From NCBI GenBank assembly GCA_934725575.1, contig CAKVCK010000003.1, positions 1-64,000 of the forward strand: a stretch of DNA of 64,000 nt. The letters run 5' to 3'. The notes beneath the pieces were generated by a model, which did not search any database, was not told the DNA's origin, and saw only the letters and a list, made by a program, of their open reading frames with translations. This stretch comes from an uncultured Bacteroidales bacterium (GTDB lineage Bacteria; Bacteroidota; Bacteroidia; Bacteroidales; UBA932). A program made the translations under genes and the position numbers. Positions 1-8,580 of this stretch are shown in pieces (position 1 is the first letter of the stretch; each line of letters begins with the position of its first letter).

Positions 1-94
1 ATTATTATAGTAGTGAAGATGTCTTCACCGCATTGCCGTATGCAAAAGGAAGGAGGTATTTTGATGCGGTTGCCCTGCCCTGTCAGATGGCGCG

Positions 95-1255
95 ATGCTT
101 GAGAATGATGTCTTCGATTTCTCAATGGACGAGGAGACCACGGAGAAGACACAGATCCTCAGGATCAAGAACCACAACCGCTACAAGGACTACTTTATCC
201 GTGTCAGGAAGAAGGTCCCTGTGTTTGGCGCTGATTGGGAGAAGGTGAAGACCTACGGCTTCTGCGCCGCCACCAACAACACCTACGAGCACTTCAACTC
301 AGGAACTACCCGCTGGGCCGGATTTGATGGTGAATATGTTCTTGTGGTCTCCAGAAAGGGTGGCACGAACCCTCATCTTCTGAAGGTCTCCGACCTGAAG
401 GAAGGCAAGATCGAACCGATTATGCTGAACAACGAAGGTGTGACAGGCGGAACATTCCCGATTCATAGCGGAGCCGTGATCAAGGGCCACACTTATGTGA
501 GCAACCTTTCAGGTGGCGGCAAATGGTCCCCGTTGAAGATCTACTACTACGAGACTCCGGCTTCCGCTCCGGAAGTGATTCTGAATGTGACTCTTGACAC
601 AATCGACGGCGCCAACTCAAGGCACGGTGACAACGCCTCGTTCAATCTTGACGAGAACGGTAACGGTTATGTATTCTTCGGCAACAACGGTTCCACGGAT
701 GTCCTGAGGTTCACCATCAGAAACTGGAAGGAGATCGATCCTGCCAGCGCCACGGTTCTTGGCTCGGACTCCAAGGCTAACTCCTACATTACTGTCAACA
801 GGATTTGGGGAACCGACAGCTACATTTTCGGCGGAATCTATATGGCTCCAAAGATTGTGGACGAATCGATGTCCGTACAGTATTCTCTGAAGTCCACCAG
901 TGTCCCTGCGCAGTCAACCGCTTGCCAGATAATCAGTTTCAATGACGAACGCTATCTGGTCACAATGACTGCCGGCAGAACCGAGGACGTGACTCCGACG
1001 ATGAACGTCTATGACATCACGAAGGGAGGGGACACCTTGACTGACTGCCTTGCCAAATTTGAGGAAGGTGACCGCAAGCCGGTATATTCATTCATCCTTG
1101 GCGGCGGCAAGAGCATCTCTCCGGGAACTAATCTCAACTACTACATTGAGAAGGACGCGGCCGGAAAGGACAGCAAGCTTTACCTGTTCGCTGCCCGCTG
1201 CGACTCTGGATTCGCGATCTGCGAGTTCCCGATAAAGGTGGCTCTTGACGACTGA
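95..1255 (+). CDS. Bacteroidales surface protein, N-terminus probably lost by frameshift
   Basis: The 386-residue product has the look of a secreted Bacteroidales surface protein of the DUF4623-like kind; I hold that family name with low confidence. It is rich in beta-strand and Gly/Asn segments (for example FFGNNGSTDVLRF and YIFGGIYMAPK) that suggest a beta-propeller. It has no signal peptide, which is unusual for such a protein. A different frame is open from base 3 to about base 248 and reads plausibly as protein at its start (EDVFTALPYAKGRRYFDAV), while this frame is closed by TGA at 62-64. A frameshift near bases 65-110 is therefore likely, and the true gene probably begins left of the window. 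It ends 11 bases before the GHL10 lipoprotein gene, so the two are probably co-transcribed. The start at 95 is only the first ATG of the open part. Confidence 0.55.
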   Translation: MLENDVFDFSMDEETTEKTQILRIKNHNRYKDYFIRVRKKVPVFGADWEKVKTYGFCAATNNTYEHFNSGTTRWAGFDGEYVLVVSRKGGTNPHLLKVSDLKEGKIEPIMLNNEGVTGGTFPIHSGAVIKGHTYVSNLSGGGKWSPLKIYYYETPASAPEVILNVTLDTIDGANSRHGDNASFNLDENGNGYVFFGNNGSTDVLRFTIRNWKEIDPASATVLGSDSKANSYITVNRIWGTDSYIFGGIYMAPKIVDESMSVQYSLKSTSVPAQSTACQIISFNDERYLVTMTAGRTEDVTPTMNVYDITKGGDTLTDCLAKFEEGDRKPVYSFILGGGKSISPGTNLNYYIEKDAAGKDSKLYLFAARCDSGFAICEFPIKVALDD

Positions 1256-1266
1256 TCGGTGCGGAA

Positions 1267-2727
1267 ATGAAAAGATTAGCAAGAATATTTTTGTACACGC
1301 TTCTGAGTGTGGCCTTCTTCGCCTGCGGAAAGGAAGAACAACCTTTTAAGCCTGGCGGCTCCACTGGCGGAGGAGGCACCGGAGGCGGTGGCACGACTGA
1401 TCCGGTCAAGGTCGAATTTCCGAGGAAGGAACTCAGAGGTGTCTGGGTGGCCACTGTCTGGGAACTGGACTGGCCGATGGGTGCGCATGACGAGGCCTCA
1501 CAGAAGAAGAAGTACACGGACTACCTTGACTTGTTCCAGGAGTGCGGCATCAACGCTGTGTTCTTTCAGATCCGGTCCAAGGCTGATGCTTACTATGAGT
1601 CTCAGTATGAGCCTTGGAGCAAGACCATAACAGGCACGGTCGGCAAGAATCCTGGCTACGATGTCCTCAAGTTCCTGATTGACGAGACCCACGCCCGCGG
1701 GATGCAGTTCCATGCTTGGATCAATCCTTACCGTGTCGAGACGAGAGGTTCCGCCTCGGCTGAGTTTCCAGCATTGGATCCTAAGATTCCAGCCTCGATG
1801 GTCAAGGACTACAACAAGATCCGTGTCTATAATCCGGCTCTGCCGGAGGTTCAGGACAGGATCGCCGCTATTGTCAAGGAAATCATCACAAAATACGATG
1901 TGGACGGCCTTCACATGGATGATTATTTCTATCCGTCATTGGAAAAAGGAGAGTCTCTGAATGATGCTGCTGAATATGCCAAATATGGTTCTGGATATTC
2001 AAAGATCGAGGATTTCAGGCGCGCCAATGTCACCAAGGCGATCGAAAAGATCCATAATGTGATTGTCCAGACCCGTCCGGAAGTGATTTTCTCCGTAAGC
2101 CCTCAAGGCAACTATGACAACAACTACAACGCTTTGTTCGCCGATGTCGCCACTTGGACCCGCAACGGATTGATTGATGTGATTATCCCTCAGCTGTACT
2201 ATAGTGTCACAACATTCCAGACAAGGATCAAGTGGTTCGTCGACAATGCGTTCAAGAGCCATCTGATGGCAGGCTACGGGATCTACAACTTCGCTTCGGA
2301 CGCGTCCAACACGGATTTCCGGACAACGTCCTCGTTCTACAGCCAGTACAACTACGCCGCCCAGATCAAACGGGTTGAGGGTGCTCTCTTGTACAGTGCC
2401 AAGAGTCTGACGGAAAATAAGATCGGGATAACGGACGCTGTCAAGGGAGCGTTCGGGACAAAGACTCTGATTCCGTACCTTCTTGCCGCTGACGAGAAGA
2501 AACCGGACGCTCCGACAGAGGTAAAGGTAAACGGCTCGTCACTTTCCTGGAACGGTGCGGGACCTATGTTCGCGGTTTACAAGTTGGATGCTTCCAAGAA
2601 AAAGGCGACATTGGCAGGCACGACCAAAGACCGGAAATATGACTTGCCATCCAAAGGGACATATTTGGTGACAGCCATCAGCGAGCTCAATTCCGAGAGT
2701 GAGGCGTCGGAGCAGGTGACTTATTGA
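1267..2727 (+). CDS. GHL10-family (DUF187, DigH/YngK-like) glycosidase lipoprotein
   Basis: Residues 1-20 form a lipoprotein signal ending in the lipobox FFAC (Cys20), followed by a Gly/Thr linker (about 30-45). The domain at about 52-400 matches glycosyl-hydrolase-like family 10: it opens with ELRGVWVATVW and contains GINAVFFQIRSKADAYY, FHAWINPYR, DGLHMDDYFYP and SVSPQGNY, all characteristic TIM-barrel segments. A fibronectin-like C-terminal domain (about 410-486) follows. Family members such as E. coli DigH (YddW) cut peptidoglycan glycan strands stripped of stem peptides; the substrate here is inferred. Acidic residues in the HMDDYF segment are catalytic candidates. The three CATG sites of the first 10 kb all lie in this gene, hinting at a different history from the purine genes next to it. 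Confidence 0.85.
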   Translation: MKRLARIFLYTLLSVAFFACGKEEQPFKPGGSTGGGGTGGGGTTDPVKVEFPRKELRGVWVATVWELDWPMGAHDEASQKKKYTDYLDLFQECGINAVFFQIRSKADAYYESQYEPWSKTITGTVGKNPGYDVLKFLIDETHARGMQFHAWINPYRVETRGSASAEFPALDPKIPASMVKDYNKIRVYNPALPEVQDRIAAIVKEIITKYDVDGLHMDDYFYPSLEKGESLNDAAEYAKYGSGYSKIEDFRRANVTKAIEKIHNVIVQTRPEVIFSVSPQGNYDNNYNALFADVATWTRNGLIDVIIPQLYYSVTTFQTRIKWFVDNAFKSHLMAGYGIYNFASDASNTDFRTTSSFYSQYNYAAQIKRVEGALLYSAKSLTENKIGITDAVKGAFGTKTLIPYLLAADEKKPDAPTEVKVNGSSLSWNGAGPMFAVYKLDASKKKATLAGTTKDRKYDLPSKGTYLVTAISELNSESEASEQVTY

Positions 2728-2758
2728 TCTGGTCAGAAATATTCATAAAGAACGGTTT

Positions 2759-2803
2759 AATCCGTGAGGGAAAGTAAGAATGCTTCACCTCACGGATTTT
2801 TCT
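2759..2803 (+). terminator. Rho-independent terminator after the glycosidase gene
   Basis: An 11-bp perfect stem (2759-2769 with 2788-2798, arm AATCCGTGAGG) with an 18-base loop runs into a T-rich tract. It separates the surface-protein unit from the purine operon. Confidence 0.8.
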
Positions 2804-2835
2804 TTTGTCCCAAGGCGAATAATTCGCTATATTTG
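2803..2835 (+). promoter_or_regulatory. Bacteroidota-type promoter of the purine operon
   Basis: TTTTG at 2803-2807 (-33 box) and TATATTTG at 2828-2835 (-7 box, consensus TAnnTTTG) are 20 bases apart. Transcription would start near 2842, which excludes the in-frame ATG at 2780 and supports the purF start at 2858. Confidence 0.8.
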
Positions 2836-2857
2836 TACTTTAGTCCGCGAAAGGAAT

Positions 2858-4264
2858 ATGTTTTCAAAGGAACTTAAAGAAGAATGCGGGGTGTTCGGTG
2901 TCTGGGGCGTTCCCCACGCCGCCGAGGTGACCTACTACGGTCTCCATTCCCTTCAGCATCGCGGCCAGGAAGGCTGCGGAATCGTCTCGGTCAACGATAA
3001 TGGAGAACTTCACCGGGTCAAGGGGCTCGGGCTCGTGACCGAAGTCTTCAACAGCGAGAATCTCGGATCTCTCCACGGAAATATGGCGGTCGGCCACGTG
3101 CGCTACTCCACCCACGGCGGTGGCGGCATCGAGAATGTCCAGCCATTTCTCTTCAGACACAACAGCGGTGACTTCGCTCTCGTCCACAACGGTAACGTGG
3201 TGAATTCCGCGCAGTTGAGGAAATATCTGGAGGACCGTGGCAGCCTTTTCCAGTCCACATCCGACAGCGAGATTCTGGCTCACCTCATCAAGAAGGAGCC
3301 TGTCGAGAGGAACAGTCCAAGAATATACCCGATAATGGAGGCCCTGAATATGATCGAAGGGGCTTTCGCGTTTCTGGTGATGACCAACCATCGGATCTAT
3401 GCGATGCGGGACAAGTACGGTCTGAGGCCTCTGTCCATCGGACGGATCGGCAACGGCTATGTCATCAGCAGCGAGACCTGCGCCTTCAGCGTTGTGGGAG
3501 CGGAGTTCATCCGCGACATCGAGCCGGGCGAAGTGGTGACGATCGACCATCACGGCATCCGGAGTATGAAATATTCAGACTACCAGCGCCACGCGATGTG
3601 CGCTATGGAATATATCTACTTCTCCCGTCCGGACAGTGACATCGAAGGGTGTAACGTGCACGCTTTCAGGAAAGAGAGCGGCAAGATCCTCTACCGTGAG
3701 TCGCACGTGGACGCGGACATCGTGGTCGGTGTTCCGGACTCCAGTCTCAGCGCCGCGTCCGGTTACGCCGAGGCCAGCGGACTTCCTAACGAGATGGGGC
3801 TCATCAAGAATCGCTATATCGGCAGGACTTTCATCCAGCCTTCGCAGGAAATGAGGGACAAGGGGGTGAAGATGAAACTGTCACCGGTTCGGAGCATCGT
3901 GAAGGACAAGAGGATAATCCTGGTGGACGACTCGATCGTCAGAGGGACCACGTCACTCAGGATCGTGCGGATGCTGCGCGAGGCCGGGGCGAAGGAGGTC
4001 CATATGAGGATAGCCAGTCCGATGATCAAGAATCCGTGCTTCTACGGTGTGGATATGTCCACGCACAAGGAACTCCTTTGCTATTCCAGAAACCTGGAGC
4101 AGGCCCGTCAGGCGATCGAGGCCGACTCGTTGGCGTTCCTTTCCGAGGAGGGCCTTTTCGAGGCCGGTCACCGCACCGACCTCTGCCTTGCCTGCTTCAA
4201 CGGCAACTACCCGACCGCCCTCTACTCCAGCATCGAGGAGGTCAACGAGGAACACAAGTTCTGA
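2858..4264 (+). CDS. purF: Amidophosphoribosyltransferase
   Basis: It catalyses the first committed step of purine synthesis, making 5-phosphoribosylamine from PRPP and glutamine. From Met at 2858 the protein has 468 residues and begins MFSKELKEECGVFGVWG, so a nine-residue propeptide would be removed to expose Cys10, the N-terminal nucleophile of the glutaminase domain. The C-terminal phosphoribosyltransferase domain carries the PRPP motif ILVDDSIVRGTT. Cysteines in AMCAMEYIYFSRPDS, KNPCFYGVD and LCLACFNGNYP match the [4Fe-4S] ligands of the Bacillus-type, oxygen-sensitive enzyme. An in-frame ATG at 2780 lies upstream of the promoter and is not the start. It heads the purF-purM-(lipoprotein-radical SAM)-purH-purD-folD cluster. 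Confidence 0.97.
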   Translation: MFSKELKEECGVFGVWGVPHAAEVTYYGLHSLQHRGQEGCGIVSVNDNGELHRVKGLGLVTEVFNSENLGSLHGNMAVGHVRYSTHGGGGIENVQPFLFRHNSGDFALVHNGNVVNSAQLRKYLEDRGSLFQSTSDSEILAHLIKKEPVERNSPRIYPIMEALNMIEGAFAFLVMTNHRIYAMRDKYGLRPLSIGRIGNGYVISSETCAFSVVGAEFIRDIEPGEVVTIDHHGIRSMKYSDYQRHAMCAMEYIYFSRPDSDIEGCNVHAFRKESGKILYRESHVDADIVVGVPDSSLSAASGYAEASGLPNEMGLIKNRYIGRTFIQPSQEMRDKGVKMKLSPVRSIVKDKRIILVDDSIVRGTTSLRIVRMLREAGAKEVHMRIASPMIKNPCFYGVDMSTHKELLCYSRNLEQARQAIEADSLAFLSEEGLFEAGHRTDLCLACFNGNYPTALYSSIEEVNEEHKF

Positions 4265-4344
4265 TTGATGGGTGATTGGATTGCCTTGATATTCGGGAAT
4301 ATATTTAATGAGATTATAATTAATTAAGGAAATTTATAACTACT

Positions 4345-5379
4345 ATGGCAGTTGATTACGAGAAGGCGGGCGTGAGCCTTGAGGCAGGCTACGATGTTGT
4401 CCGCAGGATCAAGAAACACGTGGCATCGACCGACAGGCTCGGCGTGATGGGAAACATCGGATCGTTCGGAGGAATGTTCGATCTCTCAAAACTGAACATC
4501 AAGGAACCGGTCCTGGTCAGCGGAACTGACGGAGTCGGCACTAAGCTCAAGTTGGCGTTCGCGATGGACAAGCACGACACCATCGGCATTGATGCCGTGG
4601 CGATGTGTGTGAACGACGTTCTGGCCCAGGGTGCGGAACCCCTTGTGTTCCTTGACTATGTGGCTCAGGGAAAGACCCGTCCGGAGGTCGTCGAGGCTAT
4701 CGTTGCCGGAGTCGCTGACGGCTGCCGCCAGGCCGGTTGCGCCCTCGTGGGCGGAGAGACCGCCGAGATGCCTGGAATGTACGAGGACGGTGAATATGAC
4801 ATAGCGGGCTACACCACAGGTGTCGTGGAGAAATCCAAACTAATCGATGGAATGAAGGTCAAGGCCGGGGACGTCCTTGTGGGAATAGCCTCCACCGGAG
4901 TCCACAGCAACGGCTTCAGCCTTGTGCGCAAGATTTTCTCCGACAACAATCTGGACTTGTTCAAGGTTTATCCTGAACTGGAGTCCGACCAGCCGCTCGG
5001 CCTTGTCGCCCTGACTCCTACCAGAATCTACGTGAAGCAGGTTCTTGACGTGATCCGCAACTGCGATGTGCACGGAGTCGCCCACATCACCGGCGGCGGC
5101 TTCGACGAGAACATTCCGAGAATCCTCCGTGAGGGTCAGGGAATCGAGGTGAATGAAGGCACCTGGACGATTCTCCCGATCTTCCGCTTTCTGGAGAAGT
5201 ACGGCAACATCCCTCACAGAGAGATGTTCAACATATTCAATATGGGTGTCGGAATGGTTTTGGCATTGGATGAGTCCGAGGCTCAGAAAGCCATTGGCAT
5301 CCTTGCCGGCTACGGGGACAAGGCGACAGTCATCGGCCGCGTGACCGACAAGCCGGGAGTGGATATTCATTTGCTTTAG
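4345..5379 (+). CDS. purM: Phosphoribosylformylglycinamidine cyclo-ligase (AIR synthetase)
   Basis: It converts FGAM to aminoimidazole ribonucleotide with ATP, in the cytoplasm. The 344-residue protein is of normal length. It shows the family segments YEKAGVSLEAGYDVVRRIK at the N-terminus, VSGTDGVGTKLKLAF, IGIDAVAMCVNDVLAQGAEPLVFLDY, ALVGGETAEMPGMY, IASTGVHSNGFSLVRKI and HITGGGFDENIPRIL. An 80-base gap follows purF without an obvious terminator. The next steps of de novo synthesis (purE, purK, purC, purB) are not encoded in this window. Confidence 0.97.
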   Translation: MAVDYEKAGVSLEAGYDVVRRIKKHVASTDRLGVMGNIGSFGGMFDLSKLNIKEPVLVSGTDGVGTKLKLAFAMDKHDTIGIDAVAMCVNDVLAQGAEPLVFLDYVAQGKTRPEVVEAIVAGVADGCRQAGCALVGGETAEMPGMYEDGEYDIAGYTTGVVEKSKLIDGMKVKAGDVLVGIASTGVHSNGFSLVRKIFSDNNLDLFKVYPELESDQPLGLVALTPTRIYVKQVLDVIRNCDVHGVAHITGGGFDENIPRILREGQGIEVNEGTWTILPIFRFLEKYGNIPHREMFNIFNMGVGMVLALDESEAQKAIGILAGYGDKATVIGRVTDKPGVDIHLL

Positions 5380-5462
5380 CCGGTCGTGTCGGATTTTTGT
5401 GATTTTGGAAGCAAGAATTTGAAATAGCAGGATTTGGTTGAAATGATTAAAGCTTCAGAATT

Positions 5463-5900
5463 ATGAAAAAATCATTTGCTAGACTAACCGCGGCCATCGG
5501 CCCGGCGCTGCTCACAATGCTCGGGTTTTCCGGCTGTGAAGACGTTAATGGGCGTTGCGAGTACGGAACCCCTAACTGTGATTTTAAGGTTGATCTGACA
5601 GTTGTTGATGAAAACGGAAAGGGAATCAAAGGCATCCGTGTCGTTCCTTCTGAACGGCTGACCTATGACAAGGATACCCTTTACACAGACGAGACCGGCA
5701 AGGCTGTCGGCAACTATGATCAAGTTAGGCCGTGCGATGAAGTCAAGTTCTATTTCGATGACGTTGACGGAGAGACCAACGGTTCCTTCAAGCGGGACAG
5801 TCTGACAGTCAAGGCTGAGAAACTGAAAGAGGGCAGTGGCAATTGGTACGAGGGTGAGTTCGCCCTTAAAGGCACAAAGACTTTGAAGAAGGAAGAATAG
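5463..5900 (+). CDS. Putative lipoprotein of the radical SAM/lipoprotein system
   Basis: This 145-residue protein has a signal peptide with lipobox FSGC (Cys25), then a CEYGTPNCDF segment and a compact domain beginning FKVDLTVVDENGKGIKGIRVV that resembles an Ig-like or peptidase-regulatory beta sandwich. It matches what I know of the radical-SAM-associated putative lipoprotein family (TIGR04134), whose members show a conserved YG-P-x-x-D/Y segment just after the lipid-anchored Cys. It stops 3 bases before the radical SAM gene, so they are translationally linked. The likely inference is that the lipoprotein, or its Cys/Tyr-rich N-terminal segment, is the enzyme's substrate, but no product is known. 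Its placement inside a purine operon is odd. Confidence 0.8.
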   Translation: MKKSFARLTAAIGPALLTMLGFSGCEDVNGRCEYGTPNCDFKVDLTVVDENGKGIKGIRVVPSERLTYDKDTLYTDETGKAVGNYDQVRPCDEVKFYFDDVDGETNGSFKRDSLTVKAEKLKEGSGNWYEGEFALKGTKTLKKEE

Positions 5901-5903
5901 CGG

Positions 5904-6974
5904 ATGGACGGACTTTCGCTCAGAAGAAGAATCGCGCTTGACATCGCAAGGTCGATGCGCAAGTCTCAGGAGGAGGAACATCCTCTGAGGCAGCTCTTCT
6001 GGGAATGTACGCTCCGATGCAACCTCCGTTGCCAGCATTGCGGAAGCGACTGCAGGCAGGTTGCCGCCACTCCGGATATGCCGAAGGAGGACTTCTTCAA
6101 GGTGCTGGACTCCATCGCCGCCAAGACGGATTCCCACAAGGTTTTCGTCATCATCTCCGGCGGAGAGCCGACGATGCGCGCGGACTTGGAGGAATGCGGC
6201 AAAGGAATATATTCCCGTGGATTTCCGTGGGGAATGGTTACGAACGGCTTCGGGATGACGGCGGAAAGATTTTCCCGTCTCCTCGGAGCCGGTCTTCATT
6301 CGATGACTGTCAGTCTGGACGGTCTGGAGGAGAACCACGATTGGCTTCGTGGGCGTGAGGGCAGTTTCACACGTGCCGTTGAGACGATCAGGATGGCTGT
6401 TCAGTCAGGAATAGCCTTTGATGTCGTGACGTGCGTGAATCGTAGAAACTATCCGCAACTTTCTCAGCTAAAGGAATTTTTGATTGGACTCGGGCTGAAG
6501 GAATGGAGACTCTTCTCCATATTCCCGCAAGGCCGCGCCGCCCAGAATCCGGATCTTCAGCTTCCGCCGGAAATGTTCCGTGGGATGCTGGATTTCATCA
6601 AGGAGACCAGAAAGGAGGGGAAGATCAAGGCCAGTTATGGCTGCGAAGGTTTCCTTGGACCTTATGAGGGTGATGTGAGGGATCATTTCTATTCCTGCCA
6701 GGCCGGTGTGACTGTCGGTTCCGTGCTGGTTGACGGTTCGATCTCCGCCTGCACGAGCATCCGTTCGGATTACCACCAGGGCAACATCTACAAGGACGAC
6801 TTTATGGATGTCTGGGAGCATCGCTTCCAGCCTTACCGTGACCGGAGCTGGATGCGGAAAGACGACTGCGCCTACTGCAAGTACTGGAAATGGTGCGAGG
6901 GCAATGGAATGCACCTCCGCGACTCGGACGGCAAGCTGATGCTCTGCCATCTGAAAAGAATATTAGACAAATAA
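5904..6974 (+). CDS. Radical SAM/SPASM enzyme of the lipoprotein-associated family
   Basis: The protein has 356 residues. Cys39, Cys43 and Cys46 form the CxxxCxxC motif for the SAM-cleaving [4Fe-4S] cluster. The strands VFVIISGGEPTMR and SMTVSLDGLEENHDWLRG follow, as expected for a radical SAM barrel. The C-terminal part has a SPASM-type cysteine set (YSCQAG, ISACTSI, DDCAYCKYWKWCEG, LMLCHL) that would hold auxiliary clusters, as in peptide-modifying maturases. It matches the rSAM partner family (TIGR04133) of the lipoprotein upstream; this is recognition from memory. The gene starts 3 bases after the lipoprotein stop and ends 16 bases before purH. The substrate and chemistry are unknown. Confidence 0.85.
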   Translation: MDGLSLRRRIALDIARSMRKSQEEEHPLRQLFWECTLRCNLRCQHCGSDCRQVAATPDMPKEDFFKVLDSIAAKTDSHKVFVIISGGEPTMRADLEECGKGIYSRGFPWGMVTNGFGMTAERFSRLLGAGLHSMTVSLDGLEENHDWLRGREGSFTRAVETIRMAVQSGIAFDVVTCVNRRNYPQLSQLKEFLIGLGLKEWRLFSIFPQGRAAQNPDLQLPPEMFRGMLDFIKETRKEGKIKASYGCEGFLGPYEGDVRDHFYSCQAGVTVGSVLVDGSISACTSIRSDYHQGNIYKDDFMDVWEHRFQPYRDRSWMRKDDCAYCKYWKWCEGNGMHLRDSDGKLMLCHLKRILDK

Positions 6975-6990
6975 TTTATTAACGTATATT

Positions 6991-8574
6991 ATGCGAGCTT
7001 TAATCAGTGTAAGTGACAAGACGGGTGTCGTTGATTTCGCCCGGGAACTCGTGTCGCTTGGATGGGAAATCCTTTCCACCAGCGGCACAATGAAGATGTT
7101 GAAAGAGGCAGGTCTGCCTGTGACCAGCGTAAGTGATGTTACGGGATTCCCTGAGATCTGCGACGGCCGTGTGAAGACGCTTCACCCGAAGATCCACGGG
7201 GCCCTTCTCGCCCGCAGGGATATTCCCGATCATCTGAAACAATTAGAGGACAACGGAATCGAGAAGATCGACCTTGTCTGCGTCAACCTTTATCCGTTCC
7301 GCGAGACCATCGCCAAGCCGGATGTCACGATGGAAGATGCCGTTGAGCACATCGACATCGGTGGCCCGTCAATGCTTCGCAGTGCCGCTAAGAACTGGGC
7401 TTCGGTCACGGTGGTTGTCAACCCGGAGGACTATGCGACCGTCATCTCCGAGATCAAGGCCACTGGTGACACAACCCCGGAGACCCGGCTCAAACTCTCG
7501 GCCAAGGCCTATACCCACACCGCTGAATATGACAGCGCGATCGCGACCTATATGCGCGCCCAGGCCGGTCTTCCAGAGAAACTTTTCCTTGAATATGACA
7601 TCTGCCAGAATCTCCGTTACGGTGAGAACCCTCATCAGCAGGCCAAGTTCTACAAGACCTTGAAGCCGGTGCCATATTCATTGGCCACCGCCGAGCAGTT
7701 GAACGGCAAGGAACTGTCTTACAATAATATTCAGGATGCCAACGCCGCCCTCAATATCGTCCGTGAGTTCGACGAGCCTTTCGCGGTGGGCCTCAAGCAT
7801 ATGAATCCGTGCGGAGCTGGTCTCGGAACCGATGTGGTTGACGCTTGGAAGAAGGTCTATGAAGGAGACAAGACATCTATCTTCGGAGGCATCGTGGCAT
7901 TCAACCGTGAGGTCACCCTTGAGGCGGCCCAGCTGCTGAAGCCGATATTCCTTGAGATCGTGATGGCTCCGTCCTTCACCCCTGAAGCCCTTGAGCTGCT
8001 GCGTACCAAAAAGAACCTGCGTGTCCTTAAAGTGAATATGGAAGGCTCAGTCAAGGAGCAGATGCAGTGTGTCAGCGTCAACGGTGGCCTTCTGGTTCAG
8101 AATCAGGACCTTTCGATCGTGCCGGTGACCGCTTCGCAGACTGTGACCGAGGCTGTGCCGACAGAGGAGCAGATTGTCGATCTGAACTTCACTTGGAGGA
8201 TTGTAAAGCACGTGAAGTCCAACGCCATCACCGTCGGCAAGGCCGGAATGATCTACGGCGTCGGCGCCGGCCAGATGAACCGTGTGGGTTCCGCCGAGCT
8301 GGCCCTGAAACAGGCCGCCGCCACTTTGGCCGAGGAGGAAACCGCCAGGACAGGCGTTGCCGTTGACCCTAAGGAGGCCGCCCGCAAGGCCGGTCTCGTG
8401 CTGGCTTCAGACGCTTTCTTCCCGTTCGATGACTGCGTTACTTTGGCCGCAAAGTACGGCGTGAAAGCCATCGTGCAGCCAGGCGGATCCGTCCGCGACG
8501 AGGATTCCGTCAAGAAGTGCAACGAGCTTGGCATCGCTATGGTCTTCACTGGAGAACGTCATTTCAAACATTAG
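6991..8574 (+). CDS. purH: Bifunctional AICAR formyltransferase/IMP cyclohydrolase
   Basis: It carries out the last two steps to IMP: formyl transfer to AICAR from 10-formyl-THF, then ring closure. The protein has 527 residues, a normal length. The N-terminal cyclohydrolase domain begins MRALISVSDKTGVVDFA and contains ISTSGTMKML and RVKTLHPKIHGALLARRD. The C-terminal transformylase domain contains RYGENPHQQAKFYK, KHMNPCGAGLG, KSNAITVGKAGMIYGVGAGQMNRV and SDAFFPFDDCV. It lies 16 bases after the radical SAM gene and 6 bases before purD, so it sits in the same transcript. Confidence 0.97.
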   Translation: MRALISVSDKTGVVDFARELVSLGWEILSTSGTMKMLKEAGLPVTSVSDVTGFPEICDGRVKTLHPKIHGALLARRDIPDHLKQLEDNGIEKIDLVCVNLYPFRETIAKPDVTMEDAVEHIDIGGPSMLRSAAKNWASVTVVVNPEDYATVISEIKATGDTTPETRLKLSAKAYTHTAEYDSAIATYMRAQAGLPEKLFLEYDICQNLRYGENPHQQAKFYKTLKPVPYSLATAEQLNGKELSYNNIQDANAALNIVREFDEPFAVGLKHMNPCGAGLGTDVVDAWKKVYEGDKTSIFGGIVAFNREVTLEAAQLLKPIFLEIVMAPSFTPEALELLRTKKNLRVLKVNMEGSVKEQMQCVSVNGGLLVQNQDLSIVPVTASQTVTEAVPTEEQIVDLNFTWRIVKHVKSNAITVGKAGMIYGVGAGQMNRVGSAELALKQAAATLAEEETARTGVAVDPKEAARKAGLVLASDAFFPFDDCVTLAAKYGVKAIVQPGGSVRDEDSVKKCNELGIAMVFTGERHFKH

Positions 8575-8580
8575 TCTTCT

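Noticed and set aside
2780..2857. An N-terminal extension of PurF starting at 2780
   Set aside because: The promoter at 2803-2835 lies inside this extension, and PurF needs a short propeptide before its catalytic Cys.
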